6,660 bases of DNA, from assembly GCA_035275625.1 (NCBI GenBank), contig DATEMK010000353.1, positions 1 to 6,660 of the forward strand, given 5' to 3'. The notes beneath the pieces are model-generated. The model did no database searches. It worked only from the letters and a program-made list of their open reading frames with translations, and was not told the origin of the DNA. Below, one piece after another: positions 1 through 6,640 of this stretch. Origin of the DNA: DATEMK01 sp035275625. GTDB taxonomy: Bacteria; Bacteroidota; Bacteroidia; AKYH767-A; OLB10. Position numbers and translations under genes: made by a program. The stretch's first letter is position 1. The number at the start of each line of letters is the position of its first letter.

Positions 1-708
1 GACAGCGTAACTTTTTATCAATACGATTTTTATGACCGGGCTGATGTGCCTGCATCCAAAGTTATTACGAGAGGAGAAATTTCCAACTGGCGTGTTGCTT
101 TAAACGGAGGGTGGAGCTGGCGTGTGGCACAAACAGATCCCAGCTTAAGTTCTTTTGAAAAAGAATATATCAACGGGCTCAAATCAGGATACCATTTTGG
201 TGGCGAAGCAAATTATTTTTTCACCAGTCACATAGGCGTTGGCGTGGAATACAATGCACATCTTTCATCAAATTCGATTGCTGCCTCAGCACAATTCCAA
301 AATGGAAACAGTAACGTTATTAAAAACGGGTTGCTGTCGGATGATATTTTAATTAATTTTATTGGTCCGTCATTTAATGCCCGTTTTATGTCCCGAAAAA
401 ATACCAATGTCATATTTATGAGTGCTTCACTTGGTTATTCAGATTACCGCGACAATTTCAATTTTATTGGCGACACAATTATTCACATAAAAGTTACAGG
501 TTACACAGTAGGGGTCAATTGTAATTTTGGTTACGATTTCGGAATATCAAAACATATTACTCTCGGCATTGGTTTAGCACTCAGGGTTGCAGCGCTTTCT
601 ACTCTTAAAATTACAGAAAATAATGTTACCCGGACAGAAACCCTTGATCAGAATAGCTATGAAAGCCTGGCAAGGGCGGATATATGTTTTGGCATTCGTT
701 TCCGGTAA
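1..708 (+). CDS. Outer-membrane beta-barrel protein, 3' part (5' end outside window)
   Basis: The frame is open from the first base of the window, so the gene starts upstream. The GTG at position 46 could serve as a start but lies mid-frame with coding-like sequence before it (residues DSVTFYQYDFYDRAD), so I treat the gene as truncated by the window edge. The visible 235 residues begin with a short polar stretch. From about residue 30 on they show alternating polar/hydrophobic strands rich in Gly, Tyr, Phe and Asn (for example GYHFGGEANYFF, IGVGVEYNAHL, GYTVGVNCNFGYDF, ITLGIGLALRVA), joined by polar turns and ending in FGIRFR. This is the pattern of a small barrel of roughly eight strands, as in the OmpA-like/porin-like beta-barrel families common in Bacteroidota. 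A location in the outer membrane is inferred; the signal peptide would be upstream and is not visible. The specific function is unknown. The next gene starts 95 bp downstream on the same strand. Confidence 0.7.
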   Translation, partial: DSVTFYQYDFYDRADVPASKVITRGEISNWRVALNGGWSWRVAQTDPSLSSFEKEYINGLKSGYHFGGEANYFFTSHIGVGVEYNAHLSSNSIAASAQFQNGNSNVIKNGLLSDDILINFIGPSFNARFMSRKNTNVIFMSASLGYSDYRDNFNFIGDTIIHIKVTGYTVGVNCNFGYDFGISKHITLGIGLALRVAALSTLKITENNVTRTETLDQNSYESLARADICFGIRFR

Positions 709-770
709 TAAATTACAAGACTGTTACATTCTTTTTTTCTGTCAGCGTGTATGGTTTCGAAAAAATCATG

Positions 771-778
771 TAGGTTTG
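771..778 (+). promoter_or_regulatory. Candidate Bacteroidota -7 promoter element (TAnnTTTG)
   Basis: The bases TAGGTTTG match the TAnnTTTG -7 consensus used by the Bacteroidota primary sigma factor. The element lies 25 bp before the ATG of the transporter gene, which would give a leader of about 20 bases. I see no good TTTG/TTG -33 partner at the usual 17-23 bp spacing, so this may be chance. Confidence 0.3.
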
Positions 779-803
779 ACACCAATTACAAAAACCATTT
801 CCT

Positions 804-2849
804 ATGGAGGAACCCAAAAAAGAATTTAAGCCTTATATCTCGGCAACAGATAATGTAGCTGAATTTACAGTAAAGTCCATTTTATTCGGAGCTTTATTCG
901 GAGTTATTTTTGGCGCTGCCACCGTTTACCTTGCATTGAAGGCAGGGCTCACCGTTTCAGCATCTATCCCGATTGCAGTGCTTGCCATTTCGCTGGGGCG
1001 GAAATTTCTTAAAACAACCATTCTTGAAAACAATATCATCCAGACCACCGGGTCAGCCGGTGAATCCATTGCCGCAGGAGTAGTTTTTACATTGCCCGGA
1101 TTTCTTTTTCTTACCGCTGATGAAACAGGCATCAGCACCGGTGCAGGATTCTTTAATTACTGGACCATTCTCATCCTCGCAATTTTTGGCGGCATGCTCG
1201 GCACTCTTATGATGATTCCGCTCCGCAGGTCTTTGATTGTAAAAGAACATGGAACATTGCCTTACCCTGAAGGGACTGCCTGCGCATCTGTATTAATAGC
1301 AGGAGAAAAAGGCGGTGACTTTGCAAAAACAGCTTACCAGGGTTTAGGATTTGCAATATTGTATGCAATGTTCCAGAGAGTTTTCCATGTCATTGCTGAA
1401 ACACCTGCCTTTGTTACGAAACAAACAAGTAAAATTTTTCCTTCAGCAACTGTTAACGGAGAAATCACGCCTGAATATCTCGGAGTCGGTTATATCATCG
1501 GCCCTAAAATTTCAGGAGTGCTTGTTGCCGGTGGTGTAATTGCATGGCTGGCTGTCATTCCGCTTCTTGCCACACTTGTACCGCCTGAAACTATTGCTCT
1601 TCAGTTAATGAAACTTGGATACCTGAAAGATCTAATGACAGCCGGAGGTCCGGGAAGATGGGACCCTGCCACACATACTTTTGCTAATACCGCTGTTGCC
1701 ATTTACCGTGCATATATAAGACAGATAGGTGCAGGAGCTGTGACAGCAGGAGGATTTATTATGCTGATAAAAACGCTGCCTACTATTATTTCTTCTTTCC
1801 GCGAAAGCGTTGCCTCGATGAAAGAAAAAGGTGCAGCAGTTGTTTCAAGAACAGAAAATGATTTGTCTTTTAAAACTGTTGTAATCGGAAGCATAGCTCT
1901 TATAGTGTTGATGGCATTTCTTCCGCAGATTCCCGGTGACAGTATTATTGGCAAGCTGATAGTGGGAATACTGGTCATTGTTTTCGGATTTTTCTTTGTG
2001 ACGGTTTCTTCACGTATCGTGGGAATTATTGGTTCGAGCAACAATCCTATTTCAGGAATGACCATTGCCACTATCATGGCAACTTCCTTGTTTTTTATCG
2101 GGGTGGGTTGGACAGGAAGTTTTTATGAACCGATGGTACTGGTTGTTGGCGGAATGATTTGCATTGCCGCTGCTAATGCAGGAGCCACTTCCCAGGATTT
2201 GAAAACAGGATATATAGTAGGAGCTACACCGCGTTACCAGCAGATCGCTTTATTTGTTGGCGCTATCGTTTCATCTATAGTAATAGGAATTACCGTAAAG
2301 CTTCTTGATAACCCAACTCCTGATATGATTTCACAGGGAATAACGCATGCAATAGGAAGCGACAAATACCCGGCACCGCAGGGAACCTTAATGGCAACTC
2401 TGATCCGCGGATTACTTTCATTTAATCTCGACTGGCAGTTTGTGCTTGCAGGAGTTTTCGTTGCCATTACTATGGAGCTTTGCGGAATTAAATCCCTTTC
2501 ATTTGCAGTAGGAATGTATTTACCATTAAGCACAACACTCCCCATATTTTGCGGAGGAGCGATAAAAGGAATTGTTGACTGGCGCCTGAAAAAGAAAAAT
2601 GCTGCCAAGGAAGATGAAGAGCTTGGAAAAGGAAGCTTGTTTGCAACCGGCCTTGTTGCGGGCGGTGCATTGGCAGGCGTTATCGTTGCCATGCTTTCAG
2701 TAAATGATAAAGTGCTTGCTGTCATCTCGAACTGGAGCGCAGAACATGGATTAACAGAAGCGCTTGGCGAAGGCGGTTACCAGGTATTGGGCGCTTTGAT
2801 TTTTGCATTCATGGGCGTGGTGCTTTATCGCGTGGCGACTAAAAAATAA
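804..2849 (+). CDS. OPT-family oligopeptide transporter
   Basis: This is a complete polytopic inner-membrane protein of 681 aa, the usual size for prokaryotic members of the OPT (oligopeptide transporter) family, which act as secondary transporters. Conserved-looking family blocks are visible: KAGLTVSASIPIAVL (46-60), NIIQTTGSAGESIAAGVVFTLPG (77-99), LPYPEGTACASVL (152-164), IIGSSNNPISGMT (408-420), GATSQDLKTGYIVGATPRYQQ (460-480), and GIKSLSFAVGMYLPLSTTLP (561-580), followed by GGAIKGIVD. Many hydrophobic helices run from about residue 24 to the C-terminus, probably 14-17. A charged loop lies near 594-609 (KKKNAAKEDEELGK), and the last helix ends at about 676. The ATG at 804 is the natural start: it is followed by a short charged N-terminus and then the first helix, and no Shine-Dalgarno sequence precedes it, as is common in Bacteroidota. 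Known relatives carry small peptides or metal-chelate complexes; the substrate here cannot be told from sequence. The gene may be read with the upstream barrel gene or from its own promoter. Confidence 0.93.
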   Translation: MEEPKKEFKPYISATDNVAEFTVKSILFGALFGVIFGAATVYLALKAGLTVSASIPIAVLAISLGRKFLKTTILENNIIQTTGSAGESIAAGVVFTLPGFLFLTADETGISTGAGFFNYWTILILAIFGGMLGTLMMIPLRRSLIVKEHGTLPYPEGTACASVLIAGEKGGDFAKTAYQGLGFAILYAMFQRVFHVIAETPAFVTKQTSKIFPSATVNGEITPEYLGVGYIIGPKISGVLVAGGVIAWLAVIPLLATLVPPETIALQLMKLGYLKDLMTAGGPGRWDPATHTFANTAVAIYRAYIRQIGAGAVTAGGFIMLIKTLPTIISSFRESVASMKEKGAAVVSRTENDLSFKTVVIGSIALIVLMAFLPQIPGDSIIGKLIVGILVIVFGFFFVTVSSRIVGIIGSSNNPISGMTIATIMATSLFFIGVGWTGSFYEPMVLVVGGMICIAAANAGATSQDLKTGYIVGATPRYQQIALFVGAIVSSIVIGITVKLLDNPTPDMISQGITHAIGSDKYPAPQGTLMATLIRGLLSFNLDWQFVLAGVFVAITMELCGIKSLSFAVGMYLPLSTTLPIFCGGAIKGIVDWRLKKKNAAKEDEELGKGSLFATGLVAGGALAGVIVAMLSVNDKVLAVISNWSAEHGLTEALGEGGYQVLGALIFAFMGVVLYRVATKK

Positions 2850-2948
2850 TTGACTTATAAAACAAAAAAATGGGTTGAGTATCCAAGTGGTTTTTACCGG
2901 TTACGTTAAATGAAGCTTACCATAAACCGCAGTTATCTTATTGTGAAC

Positions 2949-3689
2949 TTAATTCATGTTTTGTTTGACAACACTAAGCCTTCTTCGTGAAATCTCCAGC
3001 GTAAGGCCGTCTTTTAACTCTGCATACCCATCGTTTGATACGGATTTGATATATAGCTTATTCACTATATGAGATTTATGAATCCGGATAAAATCATTTT
3101 CTGATAATATTTCCTCAAACTCCTTTAATGTTTTCGATGCTGTGAATTTTGTTTTGTCTGACAAATAAAAATGTGTGTAATTGGAATCCGCCTCACAGCG
3201 TATAATTTTATGGACCGGAATTTTTTTCTCTCCCTGCCTTGTCGGGATAATCAGCAGGAAATCTTCTTTGCTTTTTCCTATGTTATAAAGGAGGTTTTCC
3301 ATTTTGCCTTTTAAAGTCAGTTCATTATTACTTTGCCTGAACCTGGTGATGGAATTTTTCAATTCGTCATCTTTTACCGGTTTCAAAAGATAATCAAACG
3401 CACTGTAGCGAATGGCCTCGATAGCATACTGGTTAAAGGAAGTGATGAAAATGATTTTGAAATTTTTCTCCTCTATGTGGTTAAGCATTTCAAACCCGTT
3501 GAGATCAGGAAGCTGGATGTCAAGAAAAATCAATTGAGGACTAAACTGTTTTATTGCTTCAATTCCCTGTAACGCATTTTCACTTACCGCCACAATATTT
3601 ATTTCAGGAAAAAATTCCCTCAGCTTATCTTTTAATTGTTCATGAATGAACACATCATCATCAATAATCAGCGTTTTTATCGTTTGCAT
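2949..3689 (-). CDS. LytTR-family response regulator (REC-LytTR)
   Basis: This is a cytoplasmic two-component response regulator of 246 aa, the normal length for the LytR/AlgR type. The receiver domain spans about residues 3-120, with the acidic pocket D10-D12, phospho-acceptor D57 (in IFLDIQLPDLNG), T83 (IFITSF) and K103 (DYLLKP). A linker leads to a LytTR DNA-binding domain at about 143-243, with FLLIIPTRQGEKKIPVHKI, then EADSNYTHFYL, ASKTLKEFEEIL, and FIRIHKSHIVN, and finally LEISRRRL near the end. The start is set at the ATG of MQTIKTLIIDDD because this is where receiver domains begin. A longer reading with 17 more residues would overlap the kinase gene's 3' end and adds only non-homologous sequence. 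The start lies 5 bases after the kinase stop, so the two genes are almost certainly co-transcribed and perhaps translationally coupled. It is the likely output of the adjacent kinase; target genes are unknown. Confidence 0.93.
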   Translation of the reverse strand: MQTIKTLIIDDDVFIHEQLKDKLREFFPEINIVAVSENALQGIEAIKQFSPQLIFLDIQLPDLNGFEMLNHIEEKNFKIIFITSFNQYAIEAIRYSAFDYLLKPVKDDELKNSITRFRQSNNELTLKGKMENLLYNIGKSKEDFLLIIPTRQGEKKIPVHKIIRCEADSNYTHFYLSDKTKFTASKTLKEFEEILSENDFIRIHKSHIVNKLYIKSVSNDGYAELKDGLTLEISRRRLSVVKQNMN

Positions 3690-3694
3690 AAGTA

Positions 3695-6565
3695 TCAGGC
3701 AGTTTCCAGCTCTTTCAATTTTTCCCTTGTTAATTCGCAAAATTTTTTGGTTTTTTCATGCCATGTAAGGTACGGTGTGTCTCCGTCTAATAATTCAAAT
3801 TCCTCCATCAGGTTTTTGTGTTTTTCCATTCCCGCATCCATTAATTGTGGACGCATTAAATGAATGGTTGATTTTATGGTTTGCCAGTCATTCTTTTTTA
3901 AAGCGTTCTCAATCTTCTGCAGGCGTTCCGGAACTAAACGCAAAAATAATTCCCGGTATTTTTCTGACAGCGAATCATCAATGGTCGTAAAAGGTTTTTT
4001 TGAATCCGGGTTGTTTACCTGTGTTGTTTTTAAGGCATTTGTAATGGCATTAATTAATTCCTGGTCACGGAAAGGTTTTGCAACATAACCATTCATCCCG
4101 GCTTCAATGCATTTATCAAGATCAGTTCGGATCACAGAAGCGGTAAGCCCTATTATTGGAATATCTTTTAATGGAGAACTGAATTCTTTCCTTATATAAC
4201 GTGTTGCTTCATACCCGTCCATTTCAGGCATCTGGACATCCATAAGAATTAAGTTTGGAGCTTGAAGTTCGGAGTTTAAAGTTTCAAGTAATGAAACAGC
4301 CTCTTTACCATTTGATGCAAAAGTAAAAGCAGCATTTGGAAAATATTTTTTCAATGTATCGCGTGCAACGATTGCATTATATTCATTGTCATCAACGATA
4401 AGCAGGTTTAAAATTTCAAGTTTTACTTCCGAATTACCTGGTACCTGATGCTTGATACCTGGTACTTCACTTGCAACTTCAAATGGAATAATAAAACTAA
4501 AAACAGACCCTTTGCCAGGTTCGCTTTCAACAGTCATGTTTCCGCCATGGAGTTCAACAAGGTCTTTTGCGATTGTTAATCCCAGTCCCGTTCCGCCAAA
4601 TCTTCGGCTATCACTTACGTTAGCCTGCTGAAAAGTTTCGAATATGGTGTTGATTTTTTCTTCAGGAATTCCGATTCCGGAATCTTTAATCGAAAAATGA
4701 AGCCCCATCCCATCCTTCCCCGGAGGGGAAGGGGTAGCTGACGCACCGGCAACTCCTCCCCCGCGGGGAGGTTGGGTGGGGCTGACTTCAATTTTCACCA
4801 ATCCCTTCTCTGTAAACTTAACAGCATTACCAACAAGGTTGATCAAAACCTGGCTCAACCGTCCTGCATCTCCATTGACATATTCGGGTACATTCTTATC
4901 AATAACTAATTCAAAAGTTAAATTTTTTTGTTCTGCTTTAAGCTTAAAGGTATCGTATACGTTTTGCAATTGCTCATACAGGTTAAACGGAATTTTTTCA
5001 AGATCCATTTTTCCTGCCTGTAATTTTGATAAGTCGAGAATATCATTGATAACAACCAGGAGATTATCAGACGAATGTTTAATGGCTTTCAGGTATTCTG
5101 TTGTTTGCTCATCGTGCTTTTTATCTAATAGCAATCGCGACATGCCCATGATTGCATTCATTGGAGTCCTGATCTCATGGCTCATATTGGCAAGGAATTG
5201 TGATTTGAATTTTTCACTTTCTTCTGCACGCTCCTTTTCTTTCTGAATAATTTTGTTTTTTTCAGCTAATATTTTTTCTGATTTCTGCTTTATCTGGAAA
5301 CGATTAAAAAGAACAAGCGCAAGCAAAAGCAGAAGCACCGCACCGCCAATAAAAAAGTTTTTCAGTTGTTTTTGTTTTTCAGTGTTTGCCACTTCTAATT
5401 CTTTATCTTTATTCAGCAGTGAGATTTCTTTGTCTTTTTTATCTGTTTCATATTTTGCCTGCATTTCTGTAAGCATTTTATCCTGCCTGTTTTTAAGAAT
5501 GGTATCATTCAATGTCATGGCTTCATTCAGATACTGAAATGCGCTTTCATAATTTTTATTTTTTGCGTACGCTTTTGCAATCATTTTGGAAGCCTCCAAC
5601 TGTTCTTCCGTTAAATTTATTTCATCTGCAATCCTGTATGCCTCTTTAATGTAAAACATTCCCTTGTCAATGTTTCCTTTGGCGAGGTGATATTCTCCAA
5701 GATTAGCTCCGTTTAACGCCATGATTTCTTTGTCATCAAGCTGCTTTGCCAAATTGTAAGACAATTCATAGTAGTTCATCGCTTTTGCCGAGTCTCCTGT
5801 TTTTTCATGGAGAAGAGCCGCATTGCCATAAGTTGTCATCAGGTTATTAAGGTCATTGTTTTCTTTTTGCAAACTGATGGCTGCATTATAATTCGAATCA
5901 GCGCTCTCATACATTTTTAACTGCCTGAAACAATTTGCAATATTCATGTGCATCAGCGAAACCATAGTGATGTTGCTCAATGAGTCAAACAAATAAATTG
6001 AAGGTTCATAATTTTCCCTGGCCTTTTCCCATTGTCCCTGGTAATAATAGACGTTTGCCAATGCCATGTATGCTCTTGCGATCCTGTCTTTATTACCCGA
6101 TTCTTCAGCGTATTTTAATGCTTTCAGGAAATCTTCCTGTGCATTGCCGAATTTTTTCTGTTCAAGCAGCGTGCTTCCGCGATTGATATACACCAGCGCA
6201 AGTCTTGATTTGTCACCGGTTTCAAGCGCGGCAACAATGGCGCTGTCATTGTAAACCAGCGCGGTGTCATAAATTCCCAAATTACCATAACCGAAACCAA
6301 TCCCTATATAACTGACAGCAATGCCTTTTTTCCAGGCAAGTTTTTTTGATAAGTGCACTGCCTGCTTTGCATATTCAATTCCTTTTCGCGGATTAATTGA
6401 ACTCCACTCAACATTTAAACGTGTCAATACGCTCACCTTGTTAGTGTCATCCGGTAATTCAAGAAGTCTTTTTTCCAGCGAATCAATTTTATGATTCGTT
6501 TGTCCGAAGAGTGCGAGGCAGCTTGCCGAAAAAATAATTAAAAGAAGAACTTTTATCTGGTTCAT
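3695..6565 (-). CDS. TPR-containing hybrid sensor histidine kinase (HisKA-HATPase-REC-Hpt-like)
   Basis: This is a 956-aa membrane sensor kinase. Residues 1-21 are a signal peptide (hydrophobic LLLIIFSASCLALFG). Residues about 40-355 form tetratricopeptide repeats (for example ARAYMALANVYYYQGQWEKARENYE), so the sensor is probably periplasmic. A coiled coil (360-400, with the KYETDKKDKEI signature common in Bacteroidota TPR kinases) leads into a transmembrane helix at 403-422 and a second coiled coil. HisKA carries phospho-acceptor H463 (MSHEIRTPMN). The ATPase domain has the N box N576-N580, G1 box DSGIGIP (628-634), F box FETF (642-645) and G2 box GGTGLGL (657-663). The receiver domain (about 719-845) has D725/D726, D776, T808 and K830. 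The C-terminal helical part (about 865-950) resembles an Hpt domain, with H902 in IHLMRPQ instead of the usual HxLKG. All catalytic residues are present despite three repeat-like insertions (595-622, about 698-709, about 759-772). The ATG at 6565 is chosen because a signal peptide follows directly. The regulator gene follows 5 bases downstream. Confidence 0.93.
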   Translation of the reverse strand: MNQIKVLLLIIFSASCLALFGQTNHKIDSLEKRLLELPDDTNKVSVLTRLNVEWSSINPRKGIEYAKQAVHLSKKLAWKKGIAVSYIGIGFGYGNLGIYDTALVYNDSAIVAALETGDKSRLALVYINRGSTLLEQKKFGNAQEDFLKALKYAEESGNKDRIARAYMALANVYYYQGQWEKARENYEPSIYLFDSLSNITMVSLMHMNIANCFRQLKMYESADSNYNAAISLQKENNDLNNLMTTYGNAALLHEKTGDSAKAMNYYELSYNLAKQLDDKEIMALNGANLGEYHLAKGNIDKGMFYIKEAYRIADEINLTEEQLEASKMIAKAYAKNKNYESAFQYLNEAMTLNDTILKNRQDKMLTEMQAKYETDKKDKEISLLNKDKELEVANTEKQKQLKNFFIGGAVLLLLLALVLFNRFQIKQKSEKILAEKNKIIQKEKERAEESEKFKSQFLANMSHEIRTPMNAIMGMSRLLLDKKHDEQTTEYLKAIKHSSDNLLVVINDILDLSKLQAGKMDLEKIPFNLYEQLQNVYDTFKLKAEQKNLTFELVIDKNVPEYVNGDAGRLSQVLINLVGNAVKFTEKGLVKIEVSPTQPPRGGGVAGASATPSPPGKDGMGLHFSIKDSGIGIPEEKINTIFETFQQANVSDSRRFGGTGLGLTIAKDLVELHGGNMTVESEPGKGSVFSFIIPFEVASEVPGIKHQVPGNSEVKLEILNLLIVDDNEYNAIVARDTLKKYFPNAAFTFASNGKEAVSLLETLNSELQAPNLILMDVQMPEMDGYEATRYIRKEFSSPLKDIPIIGLTASVIRTDLDKCIEAGMNGYVAKPFRDQELINAITNALKTTQVNNPDSKKPFTTIDDSLSEKYRELFLRLVPERLQKIENALKKNDWQTIKSTIHLMRPQLMDAGMEKHKNLMEEFELLDGDTPYLTWHEKTKKFCELTREKLKELETA
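4249..4290 (-). repeat. Degenerate 7-bp tandem repeat tract inside the receiver domain of the kinase
   Basis: On the plus strand, six successive heptamers fit the pattern YNRAGYT, for example TGGAGCT at 4256, TGAAGTT at 4263, CGGAGTT at 4270 and TAAAGTT at 4277; the outer units are less exact. The tract encodes about residues 759-772 of the kinase (LLETLNSELQAPNL), between the second helix and the strand carrying D776. Typical receivers seem to have a shorter loop here. The units are degenerate, so ordinary coding sequence with a chance periodicity is possible. Confidence 0.5.
4434..4468 (-). repeat. Degenerate 7-bp tandem repeat tract in the HATPase-REC linker
   Basis: Five plus-strand heptamers follow one another, TTACCTG (4434), GTACCTG (4441), ATGCTTG (4448), ATACCTG (4455) and GTACTTC (4462), with consensus RTACYTG. 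The ten bases TACCTGGTAC occur exactly twice, at 4435-4444 and 4456-4465, 21 bp apart. Because 21 bp is three units and seven codons, the protein shows the repeat VPG-IKHQ-VPG (residues 701-710). It lies in the flexible linker between the ATPase and receiver domains of the kinase. Confidence 0.65.
4701..4783. repeat. GC-rich nested-palindrome element inserted in frame in the kinase gene
   Basis: This stretch of about 83 bp is roughly 70% G+C, far above the surrounding gene. Its two ends are imperfect inverted repeats: the left end starts AGCCCCATCCCATCC, and the reverse complement of the right end starts AGCCCCACCCAACC. Inside are two hairpins, TTCCCC-gga-GGGGAA (perfect 6-bp stem, 4716-4730) and CCTCCCC-cgc-GGGGAGG (perfect 7-bp stem, 4755-4771), joined by about 24 bp of non-palindromic sequence. 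It contains no stop in the kinase frame and is translated as residues 595-622, rich in Pro and Gly (SPTQPPRGGG, then TPSPPGKDG). It sits in a beta-hairpin turn between the N box and G1 box of the ATPase domain. The architecture resembles a small non-autonomous palindromic repeat (REP/MITE-like, or like the in-frame Rickettsia palindromic elements); I cannot name a family. Confidence 0.8.
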
Positions 6566-6628
6566 ATTCTTATTTCCGCTCCAAATTACTTACAATTTTT
6601 GAAACCATTATTTCTGTTCATTAAAATT

Positions 6629-6640
6629 TTTACCGGTAAA
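6629..6640. promoter_or_regulatory. Perfect 12-bp palindrome upstream of the kinase-regulator operon
   Basis: TTTACCGGTAAA is a perfect palindrome 63 bp upstream of the kinase start codon, in the only visible leader of the operon. Position and symmetry would suit an operator for a dimeric regulator, but no regulator is identified. Between it and the start, the minus strand has TAATTTG (6582-6588), one base short of the Bacteroidota TAnnTTTG element, so the promoter is not clearly located. Confidence 0.3.

Noticed and set aside
751..798. 7-bp inverted repeat ATGGTTT / AAACCAT in the barrel-transporter gap
   Set aside because: The arms are 34 bases apart, short and AT-rich, with no T-run or other support for a terminator or operator.
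806..810. GGAGG, a Shine-Dalgarno-like sequence at the transporter start
   Set aside because: It lies inside and just after the start codon, with no start codon at suitable spacing downstream; it is simply the codons for Glu-Glu.
2234..2725. Long minus-strand open frame (163 codons) opposite the transporter gene
   Set aside because: It lies entirely antisense to clear OPT-family coding sequence, and its translation is low-complexity and Ser/Thr/Pro/Ile-rich with no recognisable domain.
2850..2948. Bidirectional terminator between the convergent transporter and regulator genes
   Set aside because: Only weak potential stems of about five bases (CGGTT with AACCG) are present and none is followed by a clear T-run, so no intrinsic terminator can be supported.
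3690..3740. A 17-codon upstream extension of the LytTR regulator, overlapping the kinase gene's 3' end
   Set aside because: The receiver fold starts at MQTIKTLIIDDD (ATG at 3689). The extra residues are polar, match no receiver N-terminus, and would overlap the kinase coding region out of frame.
4776..5246. Plus-strand open frame (156 codons) opposite the kinase gene
   Set aside because: It is antisense to the HisKA/HATPase coding region with well-conserved motifs on the other strand; the translation is Ser/Cys/Phe-rich and unlike a real protein.
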